Shown here in pieces: positions 20,037 to 29,798 of a stretch of 64,000 nt of DNA; position 1 is the stretch's first letter; each line of letters begins with the position of its first letter. The stretch is from positions 40,095 to 104,094 of the forward strand of contig JABFQZ010000020.1 of NCBI GenBank assembly GCA_013141435.1, written 5' to 3'. The notes below the pieces were generated by a model, which did not search any database, was not told where the DNA came from, and saw nothing but the letters and a program-made list of their open reading frames with translations. The translations under genes were made by a program, and so were the position numbers. Source of the DNA: Ferruginibacter sp. GTDB taxonomy: Bacteria > Bacteroidota > Bacteroidia > Chitinophagales > Chitinophagaceae.

Positions 20037-21290
20037 TTATTCTTTCTTCTTTTCTCTAGAGCCAGCATACAATTCATACTCCAATAATCTACAATCTATC
20101 TTGCTAGTAAAAAACTCAATTCTTCGTTTTGGTTTAAGTCCAATTTTTTTTGCCAGTTCTAAATTTCCGGTAAAAATATAGCCAGTATAACCTTTGCATT
20201 TTTTCTTCATAAAATCACCCATAAGAGCATAGGTTTCTTCTAAGGCTTCTTCCACACCAAGTCTATCGCCATACTCTGGGTTAAAAATAATTACCGATCC
20301 CTCAACATCGGGCAGCGTAGTTTGCTGAAAATCGCATACTTCATACGTAAGCATATCTTCTACACCAGCCATACCAGCATTTACTTTCGATACATTTATA
20401 GCATCTTCACTTATATCGGATACAATAATTTTTAAAGAAGCATTTTCTACAACCTGCGCTTCTATTTTTTCAAATTCGGCCTCATAGATTTCTTTATTAA
20501 AACCTTCCAAATGCATAAACGAATAGTTGCTACGGTACAAGCCTGGTACTCTATGAGTTGCCATAAGAGCAGCTTCTATGGCAATAGTGCCCGAGCCACA
20601 CATAGGGTTTATAAAAGGAGTTTCTTTGTTCCAATTTGTAGCGTACAATACGCCAGCAGCCAAGGCTTCAAGCATAGGAGCTTTACCAGGTATTTTTCTA
20701 TACCCATGTTTCGATAAAGTTTCGCCACTAGTATCTATAAATAATTCAGCAGCTTCTTCCTTCCAAAATAAATGCACCACTACACCATTAAGCGTAGCGC
20801 CAGAGTCTGGTCTGCTACCAGTTTTATCTCTAAACCTATCAGCAATAGCATCTTTTACCTTTACATTGGCAAACAAATTATTGGTAATAGTTTCGTTGCT
20901 CACATTACTACTTATCGAAAAATATCCTTCCGCAGGTATAATATTTTCCCACTCCACATTTAGCGCTACATTATACACATCATCGGCATTTACAGCCCTA
21001 AATTCTTTTATAGAAAATAGCACTTGGCTTGCACACCTAAGGTTTAAGTTTAGCCTTATACAATCCTGCATTGTGCCAAAAATTTCTACACCAGTTTTAA
21101 AAATGCGTACGGGCGTATAGCCTAAAGCTGTAATTTCTTTTTCTAAATAAATCGATAAACGATTGCTGCACGTAATAATTATACGGCTTTCGGTAGTAAA
21201 TATTTTCACCATGCAAAAATACCAAACAAAATTAAAGAGTAAGTATTTGTTTTTTTGCAATAAAATTAAGAAGCATATAGCGCAAAACAA
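20037..21290 (-). CDS. THUMP-domain class I SAM-dependent RNA methyltransferase (RlmL N-terminal-like)
   Basis: THUMP-like N-terminus, PFINPMCGSGTIAIEAALMA, IIFNPEYGDRLG. The true start is probably the internal MVKIFTTESRI. Confidence 0.92.
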   Translation of the reverse strand: MFCAICFLILLQKNKYLLFNFVWYFCMVKIFTTESRIIITCSNRLSIYLEKEITALGYTPVRIFKTGVEIFGTMQDCIRLNLNLRCASQVLFSIKEFRAVNADDVYNVALNVEWENIIPAEGYFSISSNVSNETITNNLFANVKVKDAIADRFRDKTGSRPDSGATLNGVVVHLFWKEEAAELFIDTSGETLSKHGYRKIPGKAPMLEALAAGVLYATNWNKETPFINPMCGSGTIAIEAALMATHRVPGLYRSNYSFMHLEGFNKEIYEAEFEKIEAQVVENASLKIIVSDISEDAINVSKVNAGMAGVEDMLTYEVCDFQQTTLPDVEGSVIIFNPEYGDRLGVEEALEETYALMGDFMKKKCKGYTGYIFTGNLELAKKIGLKPKRRIEFFTSKIDCRLLEYELYAGSREKKKE

Positions 21291-21306
21291 TATTCAGCGT
21301 TAGTTT

Positions 21307-21395
21307 CCAGCTATTCGCTACAATCTTTTTTCGTTTCCGCCAAAAAGCGGACTAACTCTCAAAAAGTATTTTCACTACTATCTGGGCTATGCTCA
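21307..21395 (+). repeat. Dispersed intergenic repeat, copy C (diverged)
   Basis: CCAGCTATTCGCTACAATC..TCCGCCAAAAAGCGGA hairpin..CTATCTGGGCTA. Confidence 0.45.
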
Positions 21396-21440
21396 GCATC
21401 AAATCATTAATGAGCAGTTATTATTTTAGTATTTATGTTT

Positions 21441-22658
21441 TTATTTCAACCCAACAATTTGCCCTGCAGCTTTTTTTGCTGGAAACCATGCTGCCAAAAA
21501 AGTTATAGTAAGTGCAATTAATGTAACCAATAAAAAATCTGTAAAAATCATTTTTACTGGAAAATAATCTATTAAAAATGTACCACCAATAATTTTTACT
21601 ACATGAAATTTTATTTGTAACCCACAAATAATAAGTGCCAATAAAATACCCGAAGCAGCACCAATAATACCAAGTAAAAGCCCTTCTGCTAAAAATATTT
21701 TTTGAATAGCCAATTTTGTTGAACCCATGCTTCGTAAAATTCCTATATCTTTTCTTTTTTCAAGTACAAGCATAGTAAGCGAACTTACCATGTTAAAAGC
21801 AGCAATAATAAGTATTAGCGTAAGTACCATATAAATCGCCCATTTTTCCATGCGCATAGTATTATACAAATTAGAATTTTGTTCGTACAAAGTTTGCACT
21901 TTTAAATGTGCGCCAACCAATTTTTGCAATTCTATTTTTGCAAAATCTACATTAGTTTTTTCTTTTAATTTTATTTCAATGGCGCTGTATTCATTTTCGG
22001 CAAAGCCCAATTGTTGTTTAGCAAAATCTATATTGGTAAAAGCATATTTATCATCTATTTCTTGCTGTATGGCAAATACACCAGAGGCTATTGCATTGCC
22101 TTCGCTCATGGCATCTTGTGCATTTACCGATTCTGTTTTTTTGGGTAATATAATGGTTAAATTCGATGATGGTAAAGCCTCGCTTACAGTTATGGATGCA
22201 GCATTTTGTACTCCATACCCTACTACAATTTTTGGCGAATCTATATTGCCTAAATAAAAATTACCTGCAGTTGTTTTGGCTGCAATGCCGCTTATGTTTT
22301 TATAATTACTATCTACCGCTTTTAATGAAACCACAGTTTGCGATTCGTCGTTTTGCAACAATGCTTTTTCTTCTACAATCAAGGAAGAGCCAGCCACAAA
22401 AGTTTTATTATTTATGCTTGCAATTTGCACAGGTGTAAGTGTAAATGTTTTGCCAGTATTTGCAATAATTTTTACATCGCTATAAAAAGAAGTGTATAAG
22501 GATTTTACTAAATCTTCAAAACCATTAAAAACACTAAGCACCAATAATTGACAACAAGTAGCAAATGCAATAACAGCAGTAGTAACCCACGCAATAATAT
22601 TTATAGCGTTTGCCGATTTTTTTGCCTTAAAATAGCGCCATGCAAATGTTAGGTACAA
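21441..22658 (-). CDS. ABC transporter permease, LolC/LolE-like (FtsX domain)
   Basis: YLTFAWRYFKAKKSANAINIIAWV start and C-terminal LEKRKDIGILRSMGSTKLAIQKIFLAEGLLLG. Confidence 0.9.
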   Translation of the reverse strand: MYLTFAWRYFKAKKSANAINIIAWVTTAVIAFATCCQLLVLSVFNGFEDLVKSLYTSFYSDVKIIANTGKTFTLTPVQIASINNKTFVAGSSLIVEEKALLQNDESQTVVSLKAVDSNYKNISGIAAKTTAGNFYLGNIDSPKIVVGYGVQNAASITVSEALPSSNLTIILPKKTESVNAQDAMSEGNAIASGVFAIQQEIDDKYAFTNIDFAKQQLGFAENEYSAIEIKLKEKTNVDFAKIELQKLVGAHLKVQTLYEQNSNLYNTMRMEKWAIYMVLTLILIIAAFNMVSSLTMLVLEKRKDIGILRSMGSTKLAIQKIFLAEGLLLGIIGAASGILLALIICGLQIKFHVVKIIGGTFLIDYFPVKMIFTDFLLVTLIALTITFLAAWFPAKKAAGQIVGLK

Positions 22659-22747
22659 TGGTTAAAAAGTTTAAAGTTAAAAGTTCAGGTTCAAGAAAAA
22701 AATCACTAATACTTCGCTAAAATCTCCCCTTGCAGATTTTAGGTGGC

Positions 22748-23122
22748 TTAAGTGGCTGGAGGAGTTGGGTCAGCTTTCTTTATTTCTTTAAAAAGCACTT
22801 CCATTTTATCTACATATTCCAATGTATCATCAATATAAAATGTTAGCTGAGGCATACTACGTAGTTGGTGGCGTACTCTTGCCGTAAGTTCTTTTTTTAT
22901 TTCCCAAGCTTGCTCCTGTATTTTATTTAAAGTAGCTACACTGTCTTTTATCTGAAAAAAACTGAGGTAAATTCTAGCATCAAACAAATCGGGTGTAATT
23001 TTTACAGATGCTATAGAAACCATACCGCCATCAAGCATCGTAAGCCCTTTACGCTGAAAAATTTCGTTCAAATCTTTTTCTATTACTGCTGCCACTTGTT
23101 TTTGTCTTTTGCCTTCTAACAT
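22748..23122 (-). CDS. rbfA: 30S ribosome-binding factor A
   Basis: RQKQVAAVIEKDLNEIFQRKG..SIASVKITPDLFDARIYLSFF..LRSMPQLTFYIDDTLEYVDKM. Confidence 0.92.
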   Translation of the reverse strand: MLEGKRQKQVAAVIEKDLNEIFQRKGLTMLDGGMVSIASVKITPDLFDARIYLSFFQIKDSVATLNKIQEQAWEIKKELTARVRHQLRSMPQLTFYIDDTLEYVDKMEVLFKEIKKADPTPPAT

Positions 23123-23187
23123 ATTATTGCGATTTTTATAGCCGTAAAATTAGTTACTTTGTACTTTATAGCACATTTAATTATACA

Positions 23188-25005
23188 ATGAAAAAATATT
23201 CTCTCATTTTTAAGTATTTAAAAGATTATAAACTTTCTTTATTAGCATACATAGTTTATACTATTCTTTCAATATTGTTTGGTGTAGCATCGTTTTTTAT
23301 GATGTTTCCTTTTTTGGAAGTATTGTTTTTAGGAAAGCAAAAAGAGTCTGTAATTTCCGGTGCCACTCCAGTTTCTTTTTTTAGTAATTTAAAACAAAAC
23401 GTTACCAATTGGGTATCGGCTGGTAAGCCTTTGGAAGTTCTCACAACTGTATGTATTTTAATTATAAGTTGCATAATACTAAAAAATTTATTTTTATACT
23501 TGGCTAATCGTTCTTTAATGCCTGTAAAAAACAAAGTTGCTACAAGATTTCGTATCGATATTTTTAATAAAGTATTGAGCTTGCCAATAGGATATTTTAC
23601 CGAACAAAGAAAAGGCGATTTAATGCACCGCATGACTGGCGATGTATCTCAAGTTGAAGTATCTGTATTAGGTGCTTTAGAAGGATGGGTTAAAGATCCA
23701 TTATCAATCTTAATAAACTTAGTTGCACTTTTTATGATTAATGCTGAACTTACGATTATTATTTTATTTTTTATACCTATAATGGGGTTTCTTATTGGTA
23801 GAGTAGGGCGCTCTTTAAAAAAACCTTCGGGTATTGTTGCCCAAAAAAGTGGAGAGTCTATTTCTATTTTAGATGAAACATTAGGAGGACTTAGGGTTAT
23901 AAAAGCATTTAATGTAGAAAAAACTATCCGTAAAAAATTTGCAGATACCAATTACTATTTGCTCAAAATGAATAATAAAATTGGGTACCGCCAAAGCTTA
24001 GCAAGCCCAATGAGTGAAGTACTTGGAGTAACTATGTTTACTTTTATATTGTGGTGGGGCGGTAAACAAATATTTACTGATGGCTCTTCGTATATGACTG
24101 GCTCTGTTTTTTTAGGTTATATGGCTATGTTTTTTGGTATAATAGATCCTGCAAAAAGTATATCGGGTGCATTTAGTAATTTGCAAAGAGGCTCGGCTGC
24201 CATCGAAAGAATACAGGAGGTTTTAGCAGCGCCAATAACAGTAAACGAAAATACTGCAGGCAAGCAAATATTAAATTTTAAGGATAGTATAGAATTTAAA
24301 AATGTAAGTTTTTATTATGACGATATAGCAATCTTAAAAAATATAAATTTTAAAGTAGAAAAAGGTAAAACTGTAGCACTTGTAGGTAGTAGTGGAGCTG
24401 GCAAATCCACATTAGCCGATTTAATACCAAGGTTTCATGATGCAAGTGGAGGCGAAATTTTAGTAGATGGAATTAATATAAAAGACTATTCCTTATTTTC
24501 GTTGCGCAATTTAATGAGTATAGTAACTCAGGAGCCTATTTTATTTAACGATACAATTGCCAACAACATTGCACTTGGTATGGAAAATTGTAATAGAGAT
24601 GAAATAGTACATGCTGCAAAAATTGCTAATGCACATTTATTTATCGAAAAAAAAGAACTAGGTTACGATACCAATATAGGCGATAGAGGAAGCAAACTTA
24701 GTGGTGGCGAACGCCAACGGCTTACCATAGCAAGAGCTGTATTAAAAAACCCTCCAATACTTATTTTAGATGAAGCAACATCTTCGCTTGATACCGAAAG
24801 CGAACGATTAGTGCAAGATGCCATAAATAATTTGATGGAAAACAGAACATCAGTAGTAATTGCTCATAGATTAAGTACAATAAAACATGCCGACGAAATT
24901 TTGGTTTTAAGCAAAGGCGAAATTGTAGAAAGAGGCACACACAGTGGCTTAATAAATCAAGATGGGTTTTATAAAAAATTAGTAGATATGCAAGAAGTTA
25001 AGTAG
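23188..25005 (+). CDS. ABC exporter, ATP-binding/permease (MsbA-like)
   Basis: ABC membrane domain plus VALVGSSGAGKSTLADLIPRFHD, KLSGGERQRLTIARAVLKNPPILILDEATSSLD. Confidence 0.95.
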   Translation: MKKYSLIFKYLKDYKLSLLAYIVYTILSILFGVASFFMMFPFLEVLFLGKQKESVISGATPVSFFSNLKQNVTNWVSAGKPLEVLTTVCILIISCIILKNLFLYLANRSLMPVKNKVATRFRIDIFNKVLSLPIGYFTEQRKGDLMHRMTGDVSQVEVSVLGALEGWVKDPLSILINLVALFMINAELTIIILFFIPIMGFLIGRVGRSLKKPSGIVAQKSGESISILDETLGGLRVIKAFNVEKTIRKKFADTNYYLLKMNNKIGYRQSLASPMSEVLGVTMFTFILWWGGKQIFTDGSSYMTGSVFLGYMAMFFGIIDPAKSISGAFSNLQRGSAAIERIQEVLAAPITVNENTAGKQILNFKDSIEFKNVSFYYDDIAILKNINFKVEKGKTVALVGSSGAGKSTLADLIPRFHDASGGEILVDGINIKDYSLFSLRNLMSIVTQEPILFNDTIANNIALGMENCNRDEIVHAAKIANAHLFIEKKELGYDTNIGDRGSKLSGGERQRLTIARAVLKNPPILILDEATSSLDTESERLVQDAINNLMENRTSVVIAHRLSTIKHADEILVLSKGEIVERGTHSGLINQDGFYKKLVDMQEVK

Positions 25006-25051
25006 AACTGAGCTTATTTAGAAAAGAAGGAAAGTAAAAAAAATATAAAAA

Positions 25052-26170
25052 ATGAATATAGTAATTGTATGTTATCCAACTTTTGGAGGTAGTGGCGTTT
25101 TAGCTACAGAGCTCGGAAAAGCTTTGGCAGAAAAAAATCATAATATTCATTTCATAACATACCAGCAACCAGTTAGGCTTAGCGGCTTTCATGCCAATAT
25201 TTTTTACCATGAAGTACGTGTACCTACTTATCCTTTATTCGATTTCCCACCATACGAAACTGCCTTAGCAAGTACAATGGTAGATGTAGTAAAAAATAAT
25301 GGTATAGATGTGCTTCATGTACACTATGCTATACCACATGCTGCAGCAGCCTATATGGCAAAACAAATTTTGGCTAAAGAAAACATAAAAATTCCAGTAA
25401 TAACAACATTGCATGGTACTGATATTACACTTGTAGGCAAAGATAAAACATACAGCCCTGTAGTTACTTTTTCTATGGAAGAAAGCGATATTCTTACCGC
25501 TGTTTCCAATAATTTAAAAGAAGAAACTTATCGTAATTTTAGTATTAATAAACCTATAGATGTTATTCATAATTTTGTAGATGTAAATCGTTTTCACAAA
25601 AAACCTATTGATGCTTTTAAAAAATTAATTGCACCCAATGGCGAAAGAATAATAGTACATGCTTCTAATTTTAGAAAAGTAAAAAGGGTAGATGATGTTA
25701 TCAAAGTTTTTAAATTAATAGCAAAAGAAATACCAGCAAAATTATTATTGATAGGCGATGGACCCGAAAGGCCAGAATTAGAATCGGCTACCAGAGAATG
25801 TATTTTTAAAGATGACATTAGATTTTTGGGAAAGCAAGAACAAATGGAAGATTTGTTACCAATAGCAGATTTGTTTTTGCTACCAAGCGAATATGAAAGC
25901 TTTGGCTTAGCAGCCTTAGAAGCAATGGCAGCCGAAGTGCCAGTAATATCAACAAATGCAGGTGGATTACCCGAAATAATAATAAATGGATATTGTGGCT
26001 ATATGAGTAATATTGGCGATGTAGAAGATATGGCAAAAAATGCCATAAAAATTTTAAAAGATGATGCTATCTATGCAATATTTAAACAAAATGCATTAGC
26101 TCAAGCTATGTTATTTGATATAGAAAATATAGTGCCACAATATGAGGTACTATACAAAAAACTTTTATAA
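25052..26170 (+). CDS. bshA: N-acetyl-alpha-D-glucosaminyl L-malate synthase
   Basis: GT4 fold with BshA signature PTFGGSGVLATELGKALAEKNHNIHFITYQQPVRL, VHYAIPHAAAAYMA, TTLHGTDITLVG, ESFGLAALEAMA. Confidence 0.95.
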   Translation: MNIVIVCYPTFGGSGVLATELGKALAEKNHNIHFITYQQPVRLSGFHANIFYHEVRVPTYPLFDFPPYETALASTMVDVVKNNGIDVLHVHYAIPHAAAAYMAKQILAKENIKIPVITTLHGTDITLVGKDKTYSPVVTFSMEESDILTAVSNNLKEETYRNFSINKPIDVIHNFVDVNRFHKKPIDAFKKLIAPNGERIIVHASNFRKVKRVDDVIKVFKLIAKEIPAKLLLIGDGPERPELESATRECIFKDDIRFLGKQEQMEDLLPIADLFLLPSEYESFGLAALEAMAAEVPVISTNAGGLPEIIINGYCGYMSNIGDVEDMAKNAIKILKDDAIYAIFKQNALAQAMLFDIENIVPQYEVLYKKLL

Positions 26171-26173
26171 ACT

Positions 26174-27553
26174 TTAGTGCCTACGCAACCAACTTTCAGG
26201 ATTAAAATTTACATCTCCTTTTGATGTATAAAAATCGATAGTGCCAACACCATCTAAGTTGGTAGCTACTTTTCCTAATGCTTGGCCAGTTTTAATTACT
26301 TGACCTTGCTTTACCATTACATTATTAATATTGCTATAAGTAGTAAAGTAATTGCCATGCTTTATAAGTACAGTAAATTTGCCTTCGTCAATTTCAACCG
26401 ACATAGTAACACTACCATCAAATACAGCCTTTACATTTGTACCTACAGGCGCAGCAATAGTAACACAATCTACATTCATACTTGCACCACTTGGCAAAGA
26501 ATTTCTGCCAAAATGATTTAAAACTCTAGGGTTATCTACTGGCCAAGGTAAGCTACCTTTGTTTTTTTCGAAACTCGAATTTAAAGCAATACTTTCTGAG
26601 CTTAAAATTACAGGCTCGGCTTCTTTTGGTTCTTTTATTACTTTTGTTGTTGTAGGTTTTATAACATCGGGCAATGGGGTTTTACCAGCTGCAATTGCCG
26701 CAGCCCTTTTATCTCTATTTGCTTTGTCTTCAGCAGCTTTACGCTCTCTTTCTTTTTTAGCTTCAGCTGCTCTTTCTTCATCTCTTTTCTTTTTTGCAGC
26801 TAGTGCTACTAATCTTTCTCTTTCCTTTTCTTCCCTTATAGCTTTTGCAATGGCAGCCTTTACTGCTGCATTTACTTTTGCTACTTGTCTTTGTTTTTCG
26901 GCTATACGAGCATTCAAATCTTTACCTTCTTTTTTTAAGCTGGCTACTATTTTATCTTGTTCTAATTTTTGCTCTTCTACTTTTTTTTGCTCTTCGGTTT
27001 GGGTGGTAAGGCTGCTATTTTTTATTTTTTTGGTTACTCCTAAATCTTCCAATTTTTTTCTTCTAAGCTCTTGTGTACGCAAAATATTTTGACCTTGCAT
27101 TTCTCTAAACGTTCTGTAACTTTTTAAATAGGCTATTCTTTTTATAGCGTCGTTAAAATTATCTGCCGAAAATATAAAGTTTAAAAACTCATAGTTTCCC
27201 CTATTTTTATATGCGTACACCATGCTTTTGGCATATTCTTGTTTTAGTGTATCTAAAATTCTATCGTATTTATTGATATCTCTTTGTATGCCATAAATAT
27301 TATTATCCAAAATATTTATATCCTTCGAAATGTTTTCTACAACCCTCTCCTGCAAGTTTGCTTTATTGCCAAGTATAATTAGTGTAGTTAAGTTTTTGTT
27401 TGTTTCTGCTTTATTATTAGTTAATAATTTTTGAGTTTCATCTATCTCTTTTTTTAAAGAACTGCGTTGTTTTTCTAAATCTTCTCTACTTTGTGCAAAC
27501 AAAGTATGTATTGTAGTAAAACAAAATACAAACAAAAAAATAACTCTCAGCAT
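26174..27553 (-). CDS. EnvC-like murein hydrolase activator: coiled coil plus degenerate LytM/M23 domain
   Basis: Signal peptide, long coiled coil, Lys/Arg/Glu/Ala-rich linker, C-terminal LytM fold (LPWPVDNPRVLNHFG..TIAAPVGTNVKAVFDGSV..VLIKHGNYFTTYSNI) lacking the canonical HxH. Confidence 0.88.
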   Translation of the reverse strand: MLRVIFLFVFCFTTIHTLFAQSREDLEKQRSSLKKEIDETQKLLTNNKAETNKNLTTLIILGNKANLQERVVENISKDINILDNNIYGIQRDINKYDRILDTLKQEYAKSMVYAYKNRGNYEFLNFIFSADNFNDAIKRIAYLKSYRTFREMQGQNILRTQELRRKKLEDLGVTKKIKNSSLTTQTEEQKKVEEQKLEQDKIVASLKKEGKDLNARIAEKQRQVAKVNAAVKAAIAKAIREEKERERLVALAAKKKRDEERAAEAKKERERKAAEDKANRDKRAAAIAAGKTPLPDVIKPTTTKVIKEPKEAEPVILSSESIALNSSFEKNKGSLPWPVDNPRVLNHFGRNSLPSGASMNVDCVTIAAPVGTNVKAVFDGSVTMSVEIDEGKFTVLIKHGNYFTTYSNINNVMVKQGQVIKTGQALGKVATNLDGVGTIDFYTSKGDVNFNPESWLRRH

Positions 27554-27753
27554 AGGTTTAATATTTTAGAAAAATAAAGTATAATAATTTAAAAACACTT
27601 TATTTATTATGGTAATGATATTTGTAATTGCAACTATATTTAAAGCCACCAACCTTCGCAAATGTACTATCTAATACATTCTATACCTAAAAAGGTTATC
27701 ACAATATACCTGAAATTTGACACACCCAATTAGGCGAACATTAAAAGTAAGGA

Positions 27754-28575
27754 TTATTTCTTTTTATAGTTTTTTGGTACACTATATAAAATAGATAATT
27801 CTTTGTTAAACTCATATTGTTTAAAATTCATGCGTACATCTAATTTGTTTTTTTCTGTTACAAAAATTTGCCTAATTGTAGAAAAAGGTACTCCATTATT
27901 TATTGCATAGTTATCGTAAGAAAAATCGGCAGTTCTATTTTGTAAAATATTTAAATCGTCTAATTTACTATGTTGTATTAGATTATCTGCTAACGATATT
28001 GTAACTAGATTTTTAAATTCGTTTGTTAAAGTTGCAATAATCAAAAACTTTTCTGTAGTTTTTATTGCCATTTTTTCAGTATTTAAAAAAATGGGGTTTC
28101 CTACTATCAAATCCTGAATAGTTTTTAAGTCGAAAGGTATATTAGTTAATTCTTGCAAATATTCTATAGATCTATAGTGTATTGTTCTTTCTTTTTTGTC
28201 AATTAGTGTTACACTGTCTTTTGTAATAAATACTCTAAATACCTCAGTGTTTAATAATAATGGTGCCGTTATAGAAATCCATACCACACTATCTTTTATC
28301 ATTTTTACATTGGCAACCAAGTCTGGTTTCTTACCTTCACCATCTTCAATATCTAATTTAATTTTAGCCGAAAAGCTGTTGTAATTAATTGTGTTTTTTT
28401 GTAAAATTTCTTTTGCAAAATTTATTTGTATAACCGAATCGGAAGCAGTAGTAATTTGTGCATTTTTTGTAGAGTCTCTTGGCGCAATAGCTTTCGTAAT
28501 TGCCTTTTGCGTTTTACAACGAGTTAATCCAAATAATGTAAATATTGATATGAAAAAGTAAAGAAAATATTTCAT
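27754..28575 (-). CDS. DUF4292 lipoprotein
   Basis: Lipobox LTRCKTQK; INYNSFSAKIKLDIEDGEGKKPDLVANVKMIKDSVVWISITAPLL..EVFRVFITKDSVTLIDKKERTIHYRSIEYL. Confidence 0.85.
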   Translation of the reverse strand: MKYFLYFFISIFTLFGLTRCKTQKAITKAIAPRDSTKNAQITTASDSVIQINFAKEILQKNTINYNSFSAKIKLDIEDGEGKKPDLVANVKMIKDSVVWISITAPLLLNTEVFRVFITKDSVTLIDKKERTIHYRSIEYLQELTNIPFDLKTIQDLIVGNPIFLNTEKMAIKTTEKFLIIATLTNEFKNLVTISLADNLIQHSKLDDLNILQNRTADFSYDNYAINNGVPFSTIRQIFVTEKNKLDVRMNFKQYEFNKELSILYSVPKNYKKK

Positions 28576-28785
28576 GTAATCATTTTTATTTTGGTAATCG
28601 CTTCCTACAACTTGTAATTATTTACTAACGTACATTTATAATTGTACTAAAATTGCTTTAATTAATTACAAGCATATTTTGGGTTGTGATAAATATTATT
28701 GTAAGAAGAACATTTGGTATTGAGATAACTTAATTAATGAATAATCGCATAGTAATTTATGATAACTAATTTAATAATTATTAAA

Positions 28786-29223
28786 CTACGCACCAGTATG
28801 TCCAAATCCTCCAGCACCTCTCTCAGTATCATTTATTTCATTTACTTGTAATAATGAGGCTTGTATTACACTAGCTACTATTAATTGTGCTATTCTGTCG
28901 TTATGTTTTATAGTTTGTGTTTCGCTACTTAGGTTTATAAGCAATACTTTTAATTCTCCTCTATAATCACTATCTATTGTGCCAGGCGTATTTAGGCATG
29001 TAATACCATTTTTTAATGCTAAGCCACTTCTTGGTCTTATCTGTACTTCGTAGCCAGCAGGTATTTCCATAAATATACCAGTTGGTATAAGTATTCGCTC
29101 TAGTGGCGCAAGTGTAATGGTATTTTCTAAATTTGCTCTAATATCCATACCAGCTGCACCTGCTGTAGCATAATGTGGTAACTCATTTGTAGATGTATTT
29201 ACAGTTTTAATTATAACACTCAT
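28786..29223 (-). CDS. dut: deoxyuridine 5'-triphosphate nucleotidohydrolase
   Basis: [54 protein letters not shown]. Confidence 0.97.
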   Translation of the reverse strand: MSVIIKTVNTSTNELPHYATAGAAGMDIRANLENTITLAPLERILIPTGIFMEIPAGYEVQIRPRSGLALKNGITCLNTPGTIDSDYRGELKVLLINLSSETQTIKHNDRIAQLIVASVIQASLLQVNEINDTERGAGGFGHTGA

Positions 29224-29229
29224 AATTTA

Positions 29230-29709
29230 TTATATTTTTTGAAGTAATACAGTTGCATTGGCAAATAACCCCTCTTCTCTACCTGCAAACCCCATTTTTT
29301 CGGTGGTTGTAGCTTTTATCGAAATATCATTTTCTTCTATTTCTAAAATATTGGCTATTGTTTTTTGCATTGCAGGAGCATAAGGCATTATTTTAGGACA
29401 TTCTAAGCATACATTGCTATCTATATTTATAACTTTATAGCCTTTTTCTTTTATTAATGAATAAGTTTTGGTAAGCAAAATTTTACTATCTATGTTTTTT
29501 AAAGTTTGATCAGTGTCAGGAAAATGTTTTCCTATATCTCCTAAACACAATGCACCTAATAATGCATCACAAATAGCATGTAGTAACACATCGGCATCGC
29601 TATGCCCTACAGCACCTTTGTTGTGTGGTATTTGTACTCCACCTAGCCATAATGCTCTACCAGCTGCTAATTGATGAAAATCTATCCCTGAACCTATTCG
29701 TAAACTCAT
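29230..29709 (-). CDS. ispF: 2-C-methyl-D-erythritol 2,4-cyclodiphosphate synthase
   Basis: RIGSGIDFHQLAAGR, GHSDADVLLHAICDALLGAL, DIGKHFPD, KATTTEKMGFAGREEG. Confidence 0.97.
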   Translation of the reverse strand: MSLRIGSGIDFHQLAAGRALWLGGVQIPHNKGAVGHSDADVLLHAICDALLGALCLGDIGKHFPDTDQTLKNIDSKILLTKTYSLIKEKGYKVINIDSNVCLECPKIMPYAPAMQKTIANILEIEENDISIKATTTEKMGFAGREEGLFANATVLLQKI

Positions 29710-29747
29710 ATTTTTTATTTATGGCAAAGATGCGTAAAACCTTTTGT

Positions 29748-29787
29748 AAAAAAAAAGCGTTCTGCAAAACAGAACGCTTTTTTTTTA
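29748..29787 (-). terminator. Rho-independent terminator (downstream of porV)
   Basis: GCGTTCTG-CAAAA-CAGAACGC stem (29757-29764/29770-29777) flanked by long A and T tracts. Confidence 0.85.
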
Positions 29788-29798
29788 TTATTTTTCTC

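Noticed and set aside
20578-21120. 180-aa plus-strand ORF antisense to the THUMP methyltransferase
   Set aside because: Low-complexity Ser/Leu-rich antisense translation; the minus-strand gene is clearly the real one.
22660-22690. AAAGTTTAAAGTTAAAAGTT tract, similar to 44270-44345
   Set aside because: Simple AT-rich intergenic sequence common in Bacteroidota; similarity is not specific enough to call a repeat family.
26559-27092. 177-aa plus-strand Ser/Phe/Ala-rich ORF
   Set aside because: Antisense to the coiled coil and linker of the EnvC-like gene; composition is a by-product of Lys/Glu/Ala-rich coding.
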